The translations under genes were made by a program, and so were the position numbers. 64,000 nt of DNA from Streptosporangium becharense (GTDB lineage: Bacteria > Actinomycetota > Actinomycetes > Streptosporangiales > Streptosporangiaceae), in NCBI RefSeq assembly GCF_014204985.1, contig NZ_JACHMP010000001.1, positions 2,294,001-2,358,000 of the forward strand. Direction: 5' to 3'. The notes under the pieces were generated by a model. It was given only the letters and a program-made list of their open reading frames with translations. It was not told where the DNA came from and ran no database searches. Each line of letters starts with the position of its first letter. Position 1 is the stretch's first letter. This document shows, in pieces, positions 22,617-30,730 of the stretch.

Positions 22617-23839
22617 ACGGAGCACCGATGGTCATGTCCGTGTCCACCCCCCAGCTCGCACCCGCCCTCCCCGCGACCCGGCCCCGCCGGGTGCTGATCG
22701 GGACCGACACCTACCCTCCGGACGTCAACGGCGCCGCCTACTTCACCCACCGGCTGGCCTGCGGCCTGGCCTCCCGGGGCAACGAGGTCCACGTGGTGTG
22801 CGCCTCGGACGAGGGGCCGGCCAGGACCGAGCACGTGGAGGGTGTGACGGTGCACCGGATGCGGTCGGCTCCGGTGCTGGTCCACCCGACGATGCGGGTG
22901 TCGCTGCCGGTCCGGCTGGACCGGCTGATCGAGGCGATCGCCCCGGACGTCGTCCACGTGCAGGGGCACTTCGTCGTCGGCCGCGCGGCCGTGGCCGCCT
23001 CCCGGCGCGCGGGCATCCCGGTGGTCGCGACCAACCACTTCATGCCGGACAACCTCTTCCAGTTCGCGCGCGTCCCCGGCCGGCTCCGCGACCGCGCAGG
23101 CGCGCTGGCCTGGAAGGACTTCAACCGCGTCTTCTCCAGGGCGGACCGGGTGACCACTCCCACCCGGATCGCGGCCGGGCTGCTCTCCGACAAGGGTTTC
23201 GGCCCGCCGGTGGAGGCCGTCTCCTGCGGCATCGACCTTGCGAGGTTCCGGCCGGGCACCGGGCCCAGGGCGTGGGCACGCGAGGCCGCCGGCCTGCCCG
23301 ATCGGGACACGATCCTGTTCGTCGGGCGGCTGGACGAGGAGAAGCGGCTGGGCGAACTCATCCGCGCGTTGCCGTACGTCCTCAACGACACCGACGCGCA
23401 GCTCGCCCTGGTCGGCACCGGTGGGCAGCGAGGCGCGCTGGAGCGGCTGGCGCACCGGATCGGCGTCGGCGACCGGGTGGTCTTCCTCGGGTTCGTGCCG
23501 GACGAGGCCCTCCCCGGGGTCTACGCCGCCGCCGACGTCTTCGCCATGCCGGGTGTCGCGGAGCTGCAGAGCATCGCCACGCTGGAGGCGATGGCCAGCG
23601 GGCTTCCGGTCGTCGCGGCCGACGCGATGGCGCTTCCCCACCTGGTGCGGCCCGGTGAGAACGGGCACCTGTTCCGGCCGGGTGACGTGCCGGAGCTGGC
23701 CCGCCGGCTGTCCGGGTTGCTCGCCTCGCCCGCGCTGCGTACCACCATGGGCGCCGCGAGCCGCCGCATCGCGCTGACCCACGACCACCAGGCGTCCCTC
23801 GCCCGGTTCGAGGCGATCTACCGGGAGGTGGCGCGATGA
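22613..23839 (+). CDS. GT4-family glycosyltransferase
   Basis: A 408-residue GT-B-fold retaining glycosyltransferase. The N-terminal domain has TDTYPPDVNGAAYFTHRLA, typical of PimB/MgtA-like GT4 enzymes. The C-terminal domain has LFVGRLDEEKRLGELI and the donor-binding ELQSIATLEAMASGLPVVA with its conserved Glu. It probably transfers a sugar from a nucleotide donor to a lipid or polyprenol acceptor at the cytoplasmic membrane face. ATG 22613 overlaps the previous stop; an ATG at 22628 with GGAG upstream is an alternative start. It overlaps the next gene by ATGA. Confidence 0.88.
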   Translation: MNGAPMVMSVSTPQLAPALPATRPRRVLIGTDTYPPDVNGAAYFTHRLACGLASRGNEVHVVCASDEGPARTEHVEGVTVHRMRSAPVLVHPTMRVSLPVRLDRLIEAIAPDVVHVQGHFVVGRAAVAASRRAGIPVVATNHFMPDNLFQFARVPGRLRDRAGALAWKDFNRVFSRADRVTTPTRIAAGLLSDKGFGPPVEAVSCGIDLARFRPGTGPRAWAREAAGLPDRDTILFVGRLDEEKRLGELIRALPYVLNDTDAQLALVGTGGQRGALERLAHRIGVGDRVVFLGFVPDEALPGVYAAADVFAMPGVAELQSIATLEAMASGLPVVAADAMALPHLVRPGENGHLFRPGDVPELARRLSGLLASPALRTTMGAASRRIALTHDHQASLARFEAIYREVAR

Positions 23840-24504
23840 GCGCCGGCCCGGTCCCCCGCTGGCCTGGCGCGGCCGGGCCGGTGCTCGCGCTGGCCGCGCT
23901 GGCCTGCGTCCACGTGACCGCCGCGGGCTCGGTGGACCCGGTCAACGGGCTGATCAGCGAGTACGCCCTGCTGGACGGCAGCGCGTGGGCGATGACCTGC
24001 GGCATGATCGCGCTGGCCATGGGGTCTGTCTGGGTCGCCTACCTGCTGTCCAGGCTGGACCCGGCGCGTGGCGCGGCGGCGAGGGTGCTGTTCCTCGCCG
24101 CCGCGCTGGGGCTGCTGCTGGCCGCTGCGTTCCCCACCGACACGGAAGCGGCGGTCACCTCCGTCGGCGGTGAGATCCACCGCTGGTCGGCCGCGGTGGT
24201 CTTCACCGCCCTGCCGTGCGCGGGGTGGATGGTCGCGCGCCGGTCGGGGAACCGGACGCTGGCGGGTGTCGCCGTCGCGTCGGTGATGCTCCTGGCCGCT
24301 TTCCTGGCGGCGCACCCGGGGTCGCCGGCCTCGGACCTGGTCGGAGATCCCGGCTACCACGGCCTGTTCCAGCGGTTGCTGGTGCTCGCGGACATCACCC
24401 TGGTCCTCCTCGCGGCCCGCCGGGTGGGCGAGAAGGGCGGCCACCCGGTGACCGGAGCCCTCGTTCCCCGGCCGTCCGGCTCGGGTGCCTCGGCCCGGGT
24501 GTGA
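23836..24504 (+). CDS. DUF998-type membrane protein
   Basis: A 222-residue protein with about six hydrophobic helices. The region GSVDPVNGLISEYALLDGSAWAM near the N-terminus and FPTDTEA between helices match the DUF998 family, whose function is unknown. It ends the DMT-GT4-DUF998 operon, each gene overlapping the next by ATGA, so the three likely act on one envelope lipid or glycolipid. The C-terminus is a Gly/Ser/Pro tail. Confidence 0.7.
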   Translation: MSAGPVPRWPGAAGPVLALAALACVHVTAAGSVDPVNGLISEYALLDGSAWAMTCGMIALAMGSVWVAYLLSRLDPARGAAARVLFLAAALGLLLAAAFPTDTEAAVTSVGGEIHRWSAAVVFTALPCAGWMVARRSGNRTLAGVAVASVMLLAAFLAAHPGSPASDLVGDPGYHGLFQRLLVLADITLVLLAARRVGEKGGHPVTGALVPRPSGSGASARV

Positions 24505-24650
24505 CGGTCCCCGGCCGGGGGGACGGCGCGGACGGTGATCTTCCCAGTACGGGCCACGCCCCGGGGAGCAGGCACGAGTGCCGCAGGCTTCCCCGGGTAG
24601 AGCCCGTGAACAGCGGATCCGGCGGACCCTGCGTACCGACCGCACTCCAC

Positions 24651-24680
24651 ACCTACGCTAACGTAGGTTACGGTTCCGTA
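24651..24680. promoter_or_regulatory. Two adjacent inverted repeats upstream of acyl-ACP desaturase
   Basis: Repeat 1: ACCTACG (24651-24657), CTAA, CGTAGGT (24662-24668). Repeat 2: TACGG (24669-24673), TT, CCGTA (24676-24680). They abut and end 20 bp before the desaturase ATG, covering the expected promoter and leader. TetR-type repressors that sense acyl-CoA or fatty acids control many desaturase genes and bind similar palindromes. No such regulator lies next to this gene. Confidence 0.5.
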
Positions 24681-24699
24681 TCTTCGAGGGAGAGACCGT

Positions 24700-25632
24700 A
24701 TGCGAGAGTTCAGTCAGACCGAGCTGCTGCATGAGCTTGAGCCCGTCGTGGCCGGTGAGCTGGACAGGCACGAGAAAATGGCCAAGGAGTGGTTCCCTCA
24801 CGAGTACGTCCCGTGGTCGGAGGGCCGCAACTACGACGGCATCTTCGAGGGCGACGCGTGGTCCGAGACCGACTCGGAGATCCCGGAGGAGGCACGGATC
24901 TCCCTCATCGTGAACCTGCTGACCGAGGACAACCTCCCCAGCTACCACTACGAGATCGCCACCGCCTTCGGCCGGGACGCTGCATGGGGCACCTGGGTGC
25001 ACCGCTGGACCGCCGAGGAGGCCCGGCACGGCACCGCCCTGCGCGACTACCTCACGGTGACCCGCGCGGTCGATCCGGTCGCGCTGGAGCGGGCCCGCAT
25101 GAACCACATGGGCGAGGGCTTCAGCAACTCCTACGAAGGCGTGCTGCACTCGGTGGCCTACGTCTCCTTCCAGGAGTTGGCCACCCGCATCTCGCACCGC
25201 AACACCGGCAAGGCGTCGCAGGACCCCAACTGCGAGCGCCTGCTCGCCAGGATCGCCGCCGACGAGAACCTGCACATGCTCTTCTACCGCAACCTGCTGA
25301 GCGCGGCCTTCGAACTCGCCCCCGACCAGGCCATGCGCGCGGTGACCGACGTGGTCACCACCTTCCAGATGCCCGGGACCGGCATCGAGGGCTTCACCCG
25401 CAAGGCGATGATCATCGCCCATGCCGGGATCTACGACCTGCGCCTGCACATCGACGACGTCCTGCAGCCGGTGCTGCGCCAGTGGGACGTGTTCAACCTC
25501 CAGGGGCTCGGTCCCGAGGGCGAGAAGTCCCGTGAGGAGCTGGCCGAGTTCATGGACCGCCTGGAGGTCACCGCCTCGCGCTTCGTCGAGCGCCGCGAGG
25601 CCCGCCGTGCCCGCGAGGCGGGCCGGGCCTGA
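24700..25632 (+). CDS. Acyl-ACP desaturase (soluble di-iron type)
   Basis: A 310-residue soluble desaturase that introduces a double bond into acyl-ACP (Delta9-type in relatives) using ferredoxin electrons and O2. The di-iron ligands are visible: Glu76 (TEDNLP), EEARH at 106-110, Glu159 (FQEL), and DENLH at 188-192. Length and motif spacing fit the plant-type/mycobacterial DesA family. The strong RBS is AGGGAGAG. Inverted repeats at 24651-24680 probably control it. The ferredoxin partner is not in the window. Confidence 0.92.
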   Translation: MREFSQTELLHELEPVVAGELDRHEKMAKEWFPHEYVPWSEGRNYDGIFEGDAWSETDSEIPEEARISLIVNLLTEDNLPSYHYEIATAFGRDAAWGTWVHRWTAEEARHGTALRDYLTVTRAVDPVALERARMNHMGEGFSNSYEGVLHSVAYVSFQELATRISHRNTGKASQDPNCERLLARIAADENLHMLFYRNLLSAAFELAPDQAMRAVTDVVTTFQMPGTGIEGFTRKAMIIAHAGIYDLRLHIDDVLQPVLRQWDVFNLQGLGPEGEKSREELAEFMDRLEVTASRFVERREARRAREAGRA

Positions 25633-25776
25633 CCGGGTCCTCCCCGGTCGCCGGCCGACCGGCCCGGCCGGTTCCAGAGGCGGCCGATCGGCCCGGCCGG
25701 TTCCGGGGACGGTGCGGGAGACGGCGCACCCGCCCGGCTCCCCTTCCCACGTGAGCGAGCGGGCCGTGTCCCGGCC

Positions 25777-27006
25777 TCAGGAGAGGCGGCCGGAGACCTG
25801 CCCGGGACGCCCGGCGTCGCCGGCTGCTTCCAGGTGCCACGACGGGCCGGTGTGGACGGCCCGCAGCGCCGGCCAGGCCAGAGCGGCCAGTACCGCGGCC
25901 AGGGCCGCCACCGCGACCATCGCGCCGGGCAGGCCGGTGGCGTCGGCCCAGCGTCCGACGTAGACGGGACCGGCGAGGAACCCCAGGTAGGCCACGGTGG
26001 TCACGACCGAGGTGGCCCTCCCGCGGGCGGTGTCGTCGACGTGCGCGGCGACGACGCCGGCCAGTGTGGGGAAGAGCACCGCGGTGCCGGCCGCGGCCAG
26101 GGCCAGTCCGGTCAGCACCGCCGGGACGGCCGTCGCGACCGAGACCAGCGCGGTGCCGGCGGCGGCCGTGACGGAACCCGCGACGAGCACCGTCGCGGCG
26201 TGCCGGGAGCCGATCGAACCGGCCGCGAAGCGGGTCAGGGCGACGACGCCGGCGAAGACCGCCGGGCCGACCGCGGCGAGCGCCGGACCGGCGTCGGCCA
26301 CGTCGGCCAGGTAGACGGCCCCCCAGCTCTGGTGGGCGTTCTCCGTCGCGAAGGCCAGCGCGCCGAGGCCGCCGACCACCAGCAGCGGCAGGAGCCGCAC
26401 GGCCCGCCCGGTGCCCGTTCCGCCCCCGCCGTCCTCCGTCACACCCGCTGCGGCCCGCCCGTCGGCGAGGACGGAGAGCGCGGCACCGGCCGCGGCCACC
26501 GCGACCAGGAGGAACGGCACGAGGAGCGGCAGCCCGAGACCGGAGAGCAGTCCGGTGGCGAGGCTGCCGGCCACGACCATGGCGGAGAAGACGCCGTGCG
26601 CCCGGGTGATCACCGGCCTGCCCGAGTTCCGTTCCGCCGAGCCCGCCGCCGCGTTGATCGCCACGTCCGCCGCACCGGAGGAGGCGCCGAGCAGCGCCAG
26701 ACCCGCAGACAGGCTCCAGATGTCGCGTCCGAAGGCGGCGACCAGGGTTCCCACGACGCCCAGCGCTCCGAGCAGCAGCGCGGTCACCCGCAGCCCCCAG
26801 CGGTCCACCGCCCTGCCGGTGGCGAGCATCGCGGGCAGCGCTCCGGCCCCCACGAACAGCAGTGCCGTGCCGAGTTCTCCGTCGGTGAGCCCCGCCTGGG
26901 CTCGGACCGCGGGCACCGAGGCCCCCCACACACCCCAGAAAGCGCCAAAAGCGGCAAAACTCGCATAAGCCGTACGCGGGCGGACGGCTCGGGTCTCGAT
27001 GAGCAT
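25777..27006 (-). CDS. MFS transporter (drug/metabolite exporter type)
   Basis: A 409-residue major-facilitator protein with 12 predicted helices and a short loop after helix 6. GAFWGVWGASVPAVRAQAGLTDGELGTALLF at the N-terminus and GRAVDRWGLR after helix 2 are typical of the Bcr/YbjJ-like group. Substrate unknown. The ATG at 27006 lacks a ribosome site and is only 2 nt from a TGTGTAACGATACACA operator, so the transcript may be leaderless and directly repressed by the divergent LacI-family regulator. Confidence 0.82.
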   Translation of the reverse strand: MLIETRAVRPRTAYASFAAFGAFWGVWGASVPAVRAQAGLTDGELGTALLFVGAGALPAMLATGRAVDRWGLRVTALLLGALGVVGTLVAAFGRDIWSLSAGLALLGASSGAADVAINAAAGSAERNSGRPVITRAHGVFSAMVVAGSLATGLLSGLGLPLLVPFLLVAVAAAGAALSVLADGRAAAGVTEDGGGGTGTGRAVRLLPLLVVGGLGALAFATENAHQSWGAVYLADVADAGPALAAVGPAVFAGVVALTRFAAGSIGSRHAATVLVAGSVTAAAGTALVSVATAVPAVLTGLALAAAGTAVLFPTLAGVVAAHVDDTARGRATSVVTTVAYLGFLAGPVYVGRWADATGLPGAMVAVAALAAVLAALAWPALRAVHTGPSWHLEAAGDAGRPGQVSGRLS

Positions 27007-27007
27007 G

Positions 27008-27052
27008 TGTGTAACGATACACAAGATAGCTGTGTATCGATACACAGCTATC
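27008..27052. promoter_or_regulatory. Paired LacI-type operators between MFS and LacI genes
   Basis: Site 1 (27008-27023) is TGTGTAACGATACACA, one mismatch from a perfect palindrome. Site 2 has the core TGTGTATCGATACACA (27031-27046) and extends to a perfect 28-bp palindrome at 27025-27052. Centres are 23 bp apart. The sites cover the whole divergent promoter region of 54 bp. Binding by the adjacent LacI-family protein is inferred. Confidence 0.75.
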
Positions 27053-27060
27053 CTCGGACC

Positions 27061-28263
27061 ATGAGTGGACGGACGGCCCGGCGCCGGGTGACCATGACCG
27101 AGGTCGCCCGCGCGGCCGGAGTATCCGTGATGACCGTCTCGTACGCCTACGGCAGGCCGGACCGTGTCTCCGACGAGACGCGGGCCAAGGTCCGCGAGGC
27201 CGCCGAACGCCTGGGCTACCCGGGACCGCACCCCGGCGCGCGGTCACTGCGCCGGGGCCGCACCGGCAACCTGGGCGTCGTCCTCGGGGAGCACCTGACG
27301 TACGCGTTCGACGACCCGCAGGCCAGCCGCTTCCTGGCCGGCGTGGCCCAGGTCTGTGCCGACCACGGCATGGCGCTGACGCTCGTTCCCGTCACCGGCG
27401 GCCCCGCCGACGTCGACCGGGTCACCGAGGCCGCCGTCGACGCCTTCGTCGTCTGGACGACCGCGGACGACGACCCCGTCATCGACGCCATCGCCGCCAC
27501 CGGTCTCCCCGCGACCGTGCACGGCGGCCCACGCCGCGACGGCCTCGCCTTCGTGGCCGCCGACGACCGGGCCGCGGCCCGCGCCGCGGGGGGCGAGGTC
27601 TTCGCCGGCGCCCGGCGCCCGGCGGTACTGAGCTTCCCCCTCGACCGCGCGCGGGTCTCCACCGTGACCTTCGGCGCTCCTGCCCCCCGTCCCGGAGCCT
27701 CCGATTCCGCAGGAGCGGCGCGGGACGAGAACGCGACCGGGTCCGGAGGGGCGATCCCGAAAAGCGCCCGCCTCTCGGTTCTCGGGGCCGGGGTGCGGGG
27801 ACCGGTGTCCGGGATCGACCCGGAGACCGCGACGTTCCGGGTCACCCGGCAGCGGCTGCGGGGCTTCCGCGACGCCTGGTCGGAGATCGGCGGTGACTGG
27901 CCGGAGGTCCGGGTGGCCGTCTGCTCGACCAACAGCGCCCGCGAGGCCGAGGAACTCGCGGCCGAACTGCTCACCGGCCCGCACGCCTGCGACGCCGTCG
28001 CCGCGATGAGCGACGAACTGGCCCTGGGCACGCTGCGCGCCGCCGCCCGCCTGGGCCTGGCCGCGCCGGCCGACTTCACCCTCAGCGGGTGGGACGACAC
28101 CGACGCGGCCGCCCCCGCGGGGCTCACCACGATCGCCCAGTCACTGCGCGACCAGGGCGCCCGCTGTGCCCGCGCCGCCCTGGGCCACCCCGCTCCCGGA
28201 GACCGGGACACCGAGGTCGCCTGGCACCTGGTCAGGCGCGACTCCACCCGCCGGCGCCGTTAG
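27061..28263 (+). CDS. LacI-family transcriptional regulator
   Basis: A 400-residue repressor. Residues about 10-55 form the LacI HTH and hinge (VTMTEVARAAGVSVMTVSYAYGRPDRVSDET); the rest is a periplasmic-binding-protein-like sensor domain. An unusual Gly/Ala/Pro-rich insertion near residues 215-255 interrupts the sensor domain. No Shine-Dalgarno precedes ATG 27061, and TATCCT sits 6 nt upstream, so a leaderless transcript is plausible. It is divergent from the MFS gene and probably represses both genes through the paired palindromes. Confidence 0.88.
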   Translation: MSGRTARRRVTMTEVARAAGVSVMTVSYAYGRPDRVSDETRAKVREAAERLGYPGPHPGARSLRRGRTGNLGVVLGEHLTYAFDDPQASRFLAGVAQVCADHGMALTLVPVTGGPADVDRVTEAAVDAFVVWTTADDDPVIDAIAATGLPATVHGGPRRDGLAFVAADDRAAARAAGGEVFAGARRPAVLSFPLDRARVSTVTFGAPAPRPGASDSAGAARDENATGSGGAIPKSARLSVLGAGVRGPVSGIDPETATFRVTRQRLRGFRDAWSEIGGDWPEVRVAVCSTNSAREAEELAAELLTGPHACDAVAAMSDELALGTLRAAARLGLAAPADFTLSGWDDTDAAAPAGLTTIAQSLRDQGARCARAALGHPAPGDRDTEVAWHLVRRDSTRRRR

Positions 28264-28399
28264 GCGACAACGCTGCGGGTCGACACATCTGGTCGCGGAT
28301 GAGGTCTGTCCGCTTCCACACCCTCAGCAACTCTCTCGGCGCATCGGGCAGCCCCCACTGTTGATCACGTAGACGGCGCTCGCCAGGTGAACCGGTGCC

Positions 28400-28906
28400 C
28401 TATGGCGACGAACGCCACGGCCGGTCGTTCGAGAAGCCCCAGGAGCGTGAAGAACGGTCGTTCCAGGAACGCGATGACCGGTCGCTTGCGGAATGCCGCG
28501 AAGGTTCGTTCCAGGAACGCGATGACCGGTCGTCTCTCTGCCGGGCTCTGCATGAGCCCCCAGCGCCGCACGGACGCCACGGCAGGTGTGACCTGCCGAA
28601 GTGGTCCCTGTCGTCCTTGTCGTGACGGCGGAGGCGTTTCCTGTCGACCTCGATGCGGAACCCGACAGTCCTGCAGAGGCGGGTGCCGCGCACTTTGCAA
28701 CAGATCTTGTCGGACACCCTCCAGCATTTCCTCCCGGGCGGCTTGGCCTGGAGCGTCTCCGTCGGCGTCACCTCCTGCGGGGCGACGGCCCCCGGCGCCC
28801 GTATGGGGCTCCGGTCGGCCGCGGCCTCCGGCGCCTGTGCCGATCCGAAGGCCAGGACGGCGAGGAGCGCGGGGCCGAGGAACGCGACGATTCGCCTGCC
28901 GTGCAC
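28400..28906 (-). CDS. Secreted Cys-containing protein with Ser/Arg-rich repeat tail
   Basis: A 168-residue protein starting at GTG 28906 (AGAGGGGG upstream). Residues 1-28 form a signal peptide (RRIVAFLGPALLAVLAFGSAQA). The mature part has a Cys-rich stretch (KCWRVSDKICCKVRGTRLC) and a basic region. It ends in three degenerate DRSSRSWN repeats plus a related NDRPWRS, encoded by a 27-bp direct repeat. The high third-position GC supports a real gene. No family is recognised; a secreted cell-surface or disulphide-bonded peptide is possible. Confidence 0.55.
   Translation of the reverse strand: MHGRRIVAFLGPALLAVLAFGSAQAPEAAADRSPIRAPGAVAPQEVTPTETLQAKPPGRKCWRVSDKICCKVRGTRLCRTVGFRIEVDRKRLRRHDKDDRDHFGRSHLPWRPCGAGGSCRARQRDDRSSRSWNEPSRHSASDRSSRSWNDRSSRSWGFSNDRPWRSSP
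28458..28532. repeat. 27-bp direct repeat within the secreted-protein gene
   Basis: An identical 27-bp sequence beginning TCGTTCCAGGAACGCGATG occurs at 28458-28484 and 28506-28532, period 48 bp, and encodes the DRSSRSWN peptide repeats on the reverse strand. It contains the palindrome GTTCCAGGAAC. Further degenerate copies lie at about 28425-28440. Confidence 0.7.
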
Positions 28907-29047
28907 GGACGTCCCCCTCTCGTCGAGGGTCATCGTGGGGGTCGCCTGGTGGCCGGCGACCGGCCAGGGCCGACGATACCCGGCGGGACGTACCGGATGG
29001 GGGAGCTGTGGAAACCTTTAGGATGCGCGGGTTGATTGTTGGTCGGC

Positions 29048-29165
29048 CTACGTCGGCCTGTCCCAGGTGTCGATCCAGGCGCGGATGTCCTTCTCCGACG
29101 CCTGGACCGGCCTGTGCACGCCCACTGATCCGCCGGACCTCCTTATCCGTGAGGGCGTCGACTGT
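29048..29165 (-). pseudogene. Decayed IS630-family transposase C-terminal fragment
   Basis: On the reverse strand, one frame gives ALTDKEVRR and, after a 1-frame shift, another gives GVHRPVQASEKDIRAWIDTWDRPT followed by a stop. Together these match the LTDKxxRRGVHxSVQxLEKDIRAWIxxWN region near the C-terminus of IS630-type transposases. The two halves are offset by an apparent 7-nt insertion, and the upstream part is unrecognisable, so this is a dead fragment. The rest of the gap 28907-29370 shows no gene. Confidence 0.5.
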
Positions 29166-29370
29166 GACAGGCCGACCTGCGTGGCCATCGACCATGTCGA
29201 CCGGTGCGTGACGTTTTCCGGCTCGGTCTCCAGCGTTCTCCAAATTCTTTCCGGCGGGTTGGCGTTCCTTGGGTCAAGAGGGCCGTGGTGCCCCGCGCAC
29301 CGTCTGAATCATGACGTCGCCACCGGGACGTTCCGGAGGCGCGACTACGAGCACATGGAGCCGGGGAGCC

Positions 29371-30660
29371 GTGAAAAGGATCGTCATCTTCGGCGGATAC
29401 GGCACGGAGAGCGCCGTCCCCGCGTTCCGCGGTCCGGTCGAGGACGGCGAGCGGGCACTCGCACCCGACCTCGCCCGTGGTTTCATGCTTCTGCTCATCG
29501 CCCTGGCGAACACCCCCTGGTACCTGTGGGGACGGGAGCTCCGGGCCAGCACGATCCACCCGCCCGGAGGGTCGGCGGCGGATCGGATCGTCCAGATCGT
29601 GGGCATCGTCGCGGTGGACTTCCGCGTCTACCCGATGTTCGCGTTCCTGTTCGGCTACGGCATGGTGCAGATGATCTCCCGCCAGCGGGCCGGCGGGCAT
29701 CCGGAGACGGCCGCGCTCGCGCTGTTGCGCCGCCGCAACCTGTGGCTGCTGCTGTTCGGGTTCGCGCACGCGGCCCTGTTGTGGCAGGGAGACATCCTCG
29801 GCGCCTACGGCCTGACCGGCCTCCTCCTCGGGCGGCTGTTCCTGCGCCGCGGTGACCGCGTGCTGCTCACCTGGGCCGCGATCGGCACCGGCGTCCTGGT
29901 GCTGACGGCCCTGCTCGGCGTCGCGGGCGCCTGCCTGGCCGCGACCGCGGAGTCTCCTCCGCGGGTCGCCGGCTACCTGCCGCTCGGGACGGCGAGCGTC
30001 GCGGAGAGCGATCCGATCACCGCGGCCCTGGAGCGCCTGACCTTCTGGCCGGTCGTCGTGGTCGGTCAGGGACTGGTCGGACTGGCGTTGCCCGTCTCCG
30101 TCGTCCTCGGCTTCTGGGCGGCCCGGCATCGGATCATGGAGCGACCGGGCGAGCATCTTCCGCTGCTGCGCCGTGTCGCCGTCGCCGGTGTCGCGATCGG
30201 CTGGCTGGGCGGACTGCCGCACGCGGCGGCCGTCATGGGAGTGCTCGACGTCCCCGAGGAGTCGATGTTCGTTTTCGGGATGTCCCAGACGGTGACCGGC
30301 CTGCCCGCCGGGCTGGGGTACGTGGCGGTGTTCGGACTGGTCGGGCACCGGCTCGGGCGGCGGCGACGGCCCGGCCGGGTGGCCGCGACGACGGTCTCAG
30401 GAATGGCCTCAGGAATGGCCTCGGCGATGACCGCGGTGGGCAGGCGGTCGCTGTCGGCGTACCTCGCCCAGTCGGTGCTCTGCGCTCCGGTGCTGGCCGC
30501 GTGGGGCCTCGGGCTCGGTGCCCGCCTGCACAGCGCCTCCATGGCCGGTTACGCCGCGGGCGTCTGGACGATCACCGTGGTCGCGGCCGTCCTCCTGGAG
30601 CGCCGCCGCCACCGGGGGCCCGCCGAGACGCTGCTGCGCCGGTTGACGTATCGGAGGTGA
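29371..30660 (+). CDS. DUF418 membrane protein
   Basis: A 429-residue protein with about ten helices. DLARGFMLLLIALANTPWYL near the start, FRVYPMFAFLFGYGMVQM, LRRRNLWLLLFGFAHAALLWQGDILGAYGL and a C-terminal SLSAYLAQSVLCAPVLAAWGLGLG segment are characteristic of DUF418, a family related to acyltransferase-3-like membrane proteins of unknown function. The GTG at 29371 is tentative; a frame continues upstream to 29311. The tandem GMASGMAS peptide comes from a short DNA repeat. A second DUF418 gene lies at 44033-45175. Confidence 0.78.
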   Translation: MKRIVIFGGYGTESAVPAFRGPVEDGERALAPDLARGFMLLLIALANTPWYLWGRELRASTIHPPGGSAADRIVQIVGIVAVDFRVYPMFAFLFGYGMVQMISRQRAGGHPETAALALLRRRNLWLLLFGFAHAALLWQGDILGAYGLTGLLLGRLFLRRGDRVLLTWAAIGTGVLVLTALLGVAGACLAATAESPPRVAGYLPLGTASVAESDPITAALERLTFWPVVVVGQGLVGLALPVSVVLGFWAARHRIMERPGEHLPLLRRVAVAGVAIGWLGGLPHAAAVMGVLDVPEESMFVFGMSQTVTGLPAGLGYVAVFGLVGHRLGRRRRPGRVAATTVSGMASGMASAMTAVGRRSLSAYLAQSVLCAPVLAAWGLGLGARLHSASMAGYAAGVWTITVVAAVLLERRRHRGPAETLLRRLTYRR

Positions 30661-30730
30661 CCCGCCGGCCGGCACCTGGCGCGGGGTGCTCCCGTCACCG
30701 GCGGTCACCCGGACGACCCGCCACCGGCGG

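Noticed and set aside
28264-28399. C-terminal protein fragment on the minus strand
   Set aside because: A short frame (WGLPDAPRELLRVWKRTDL) looks protein-like, but it has no start, no family match and is only about 45 codons.
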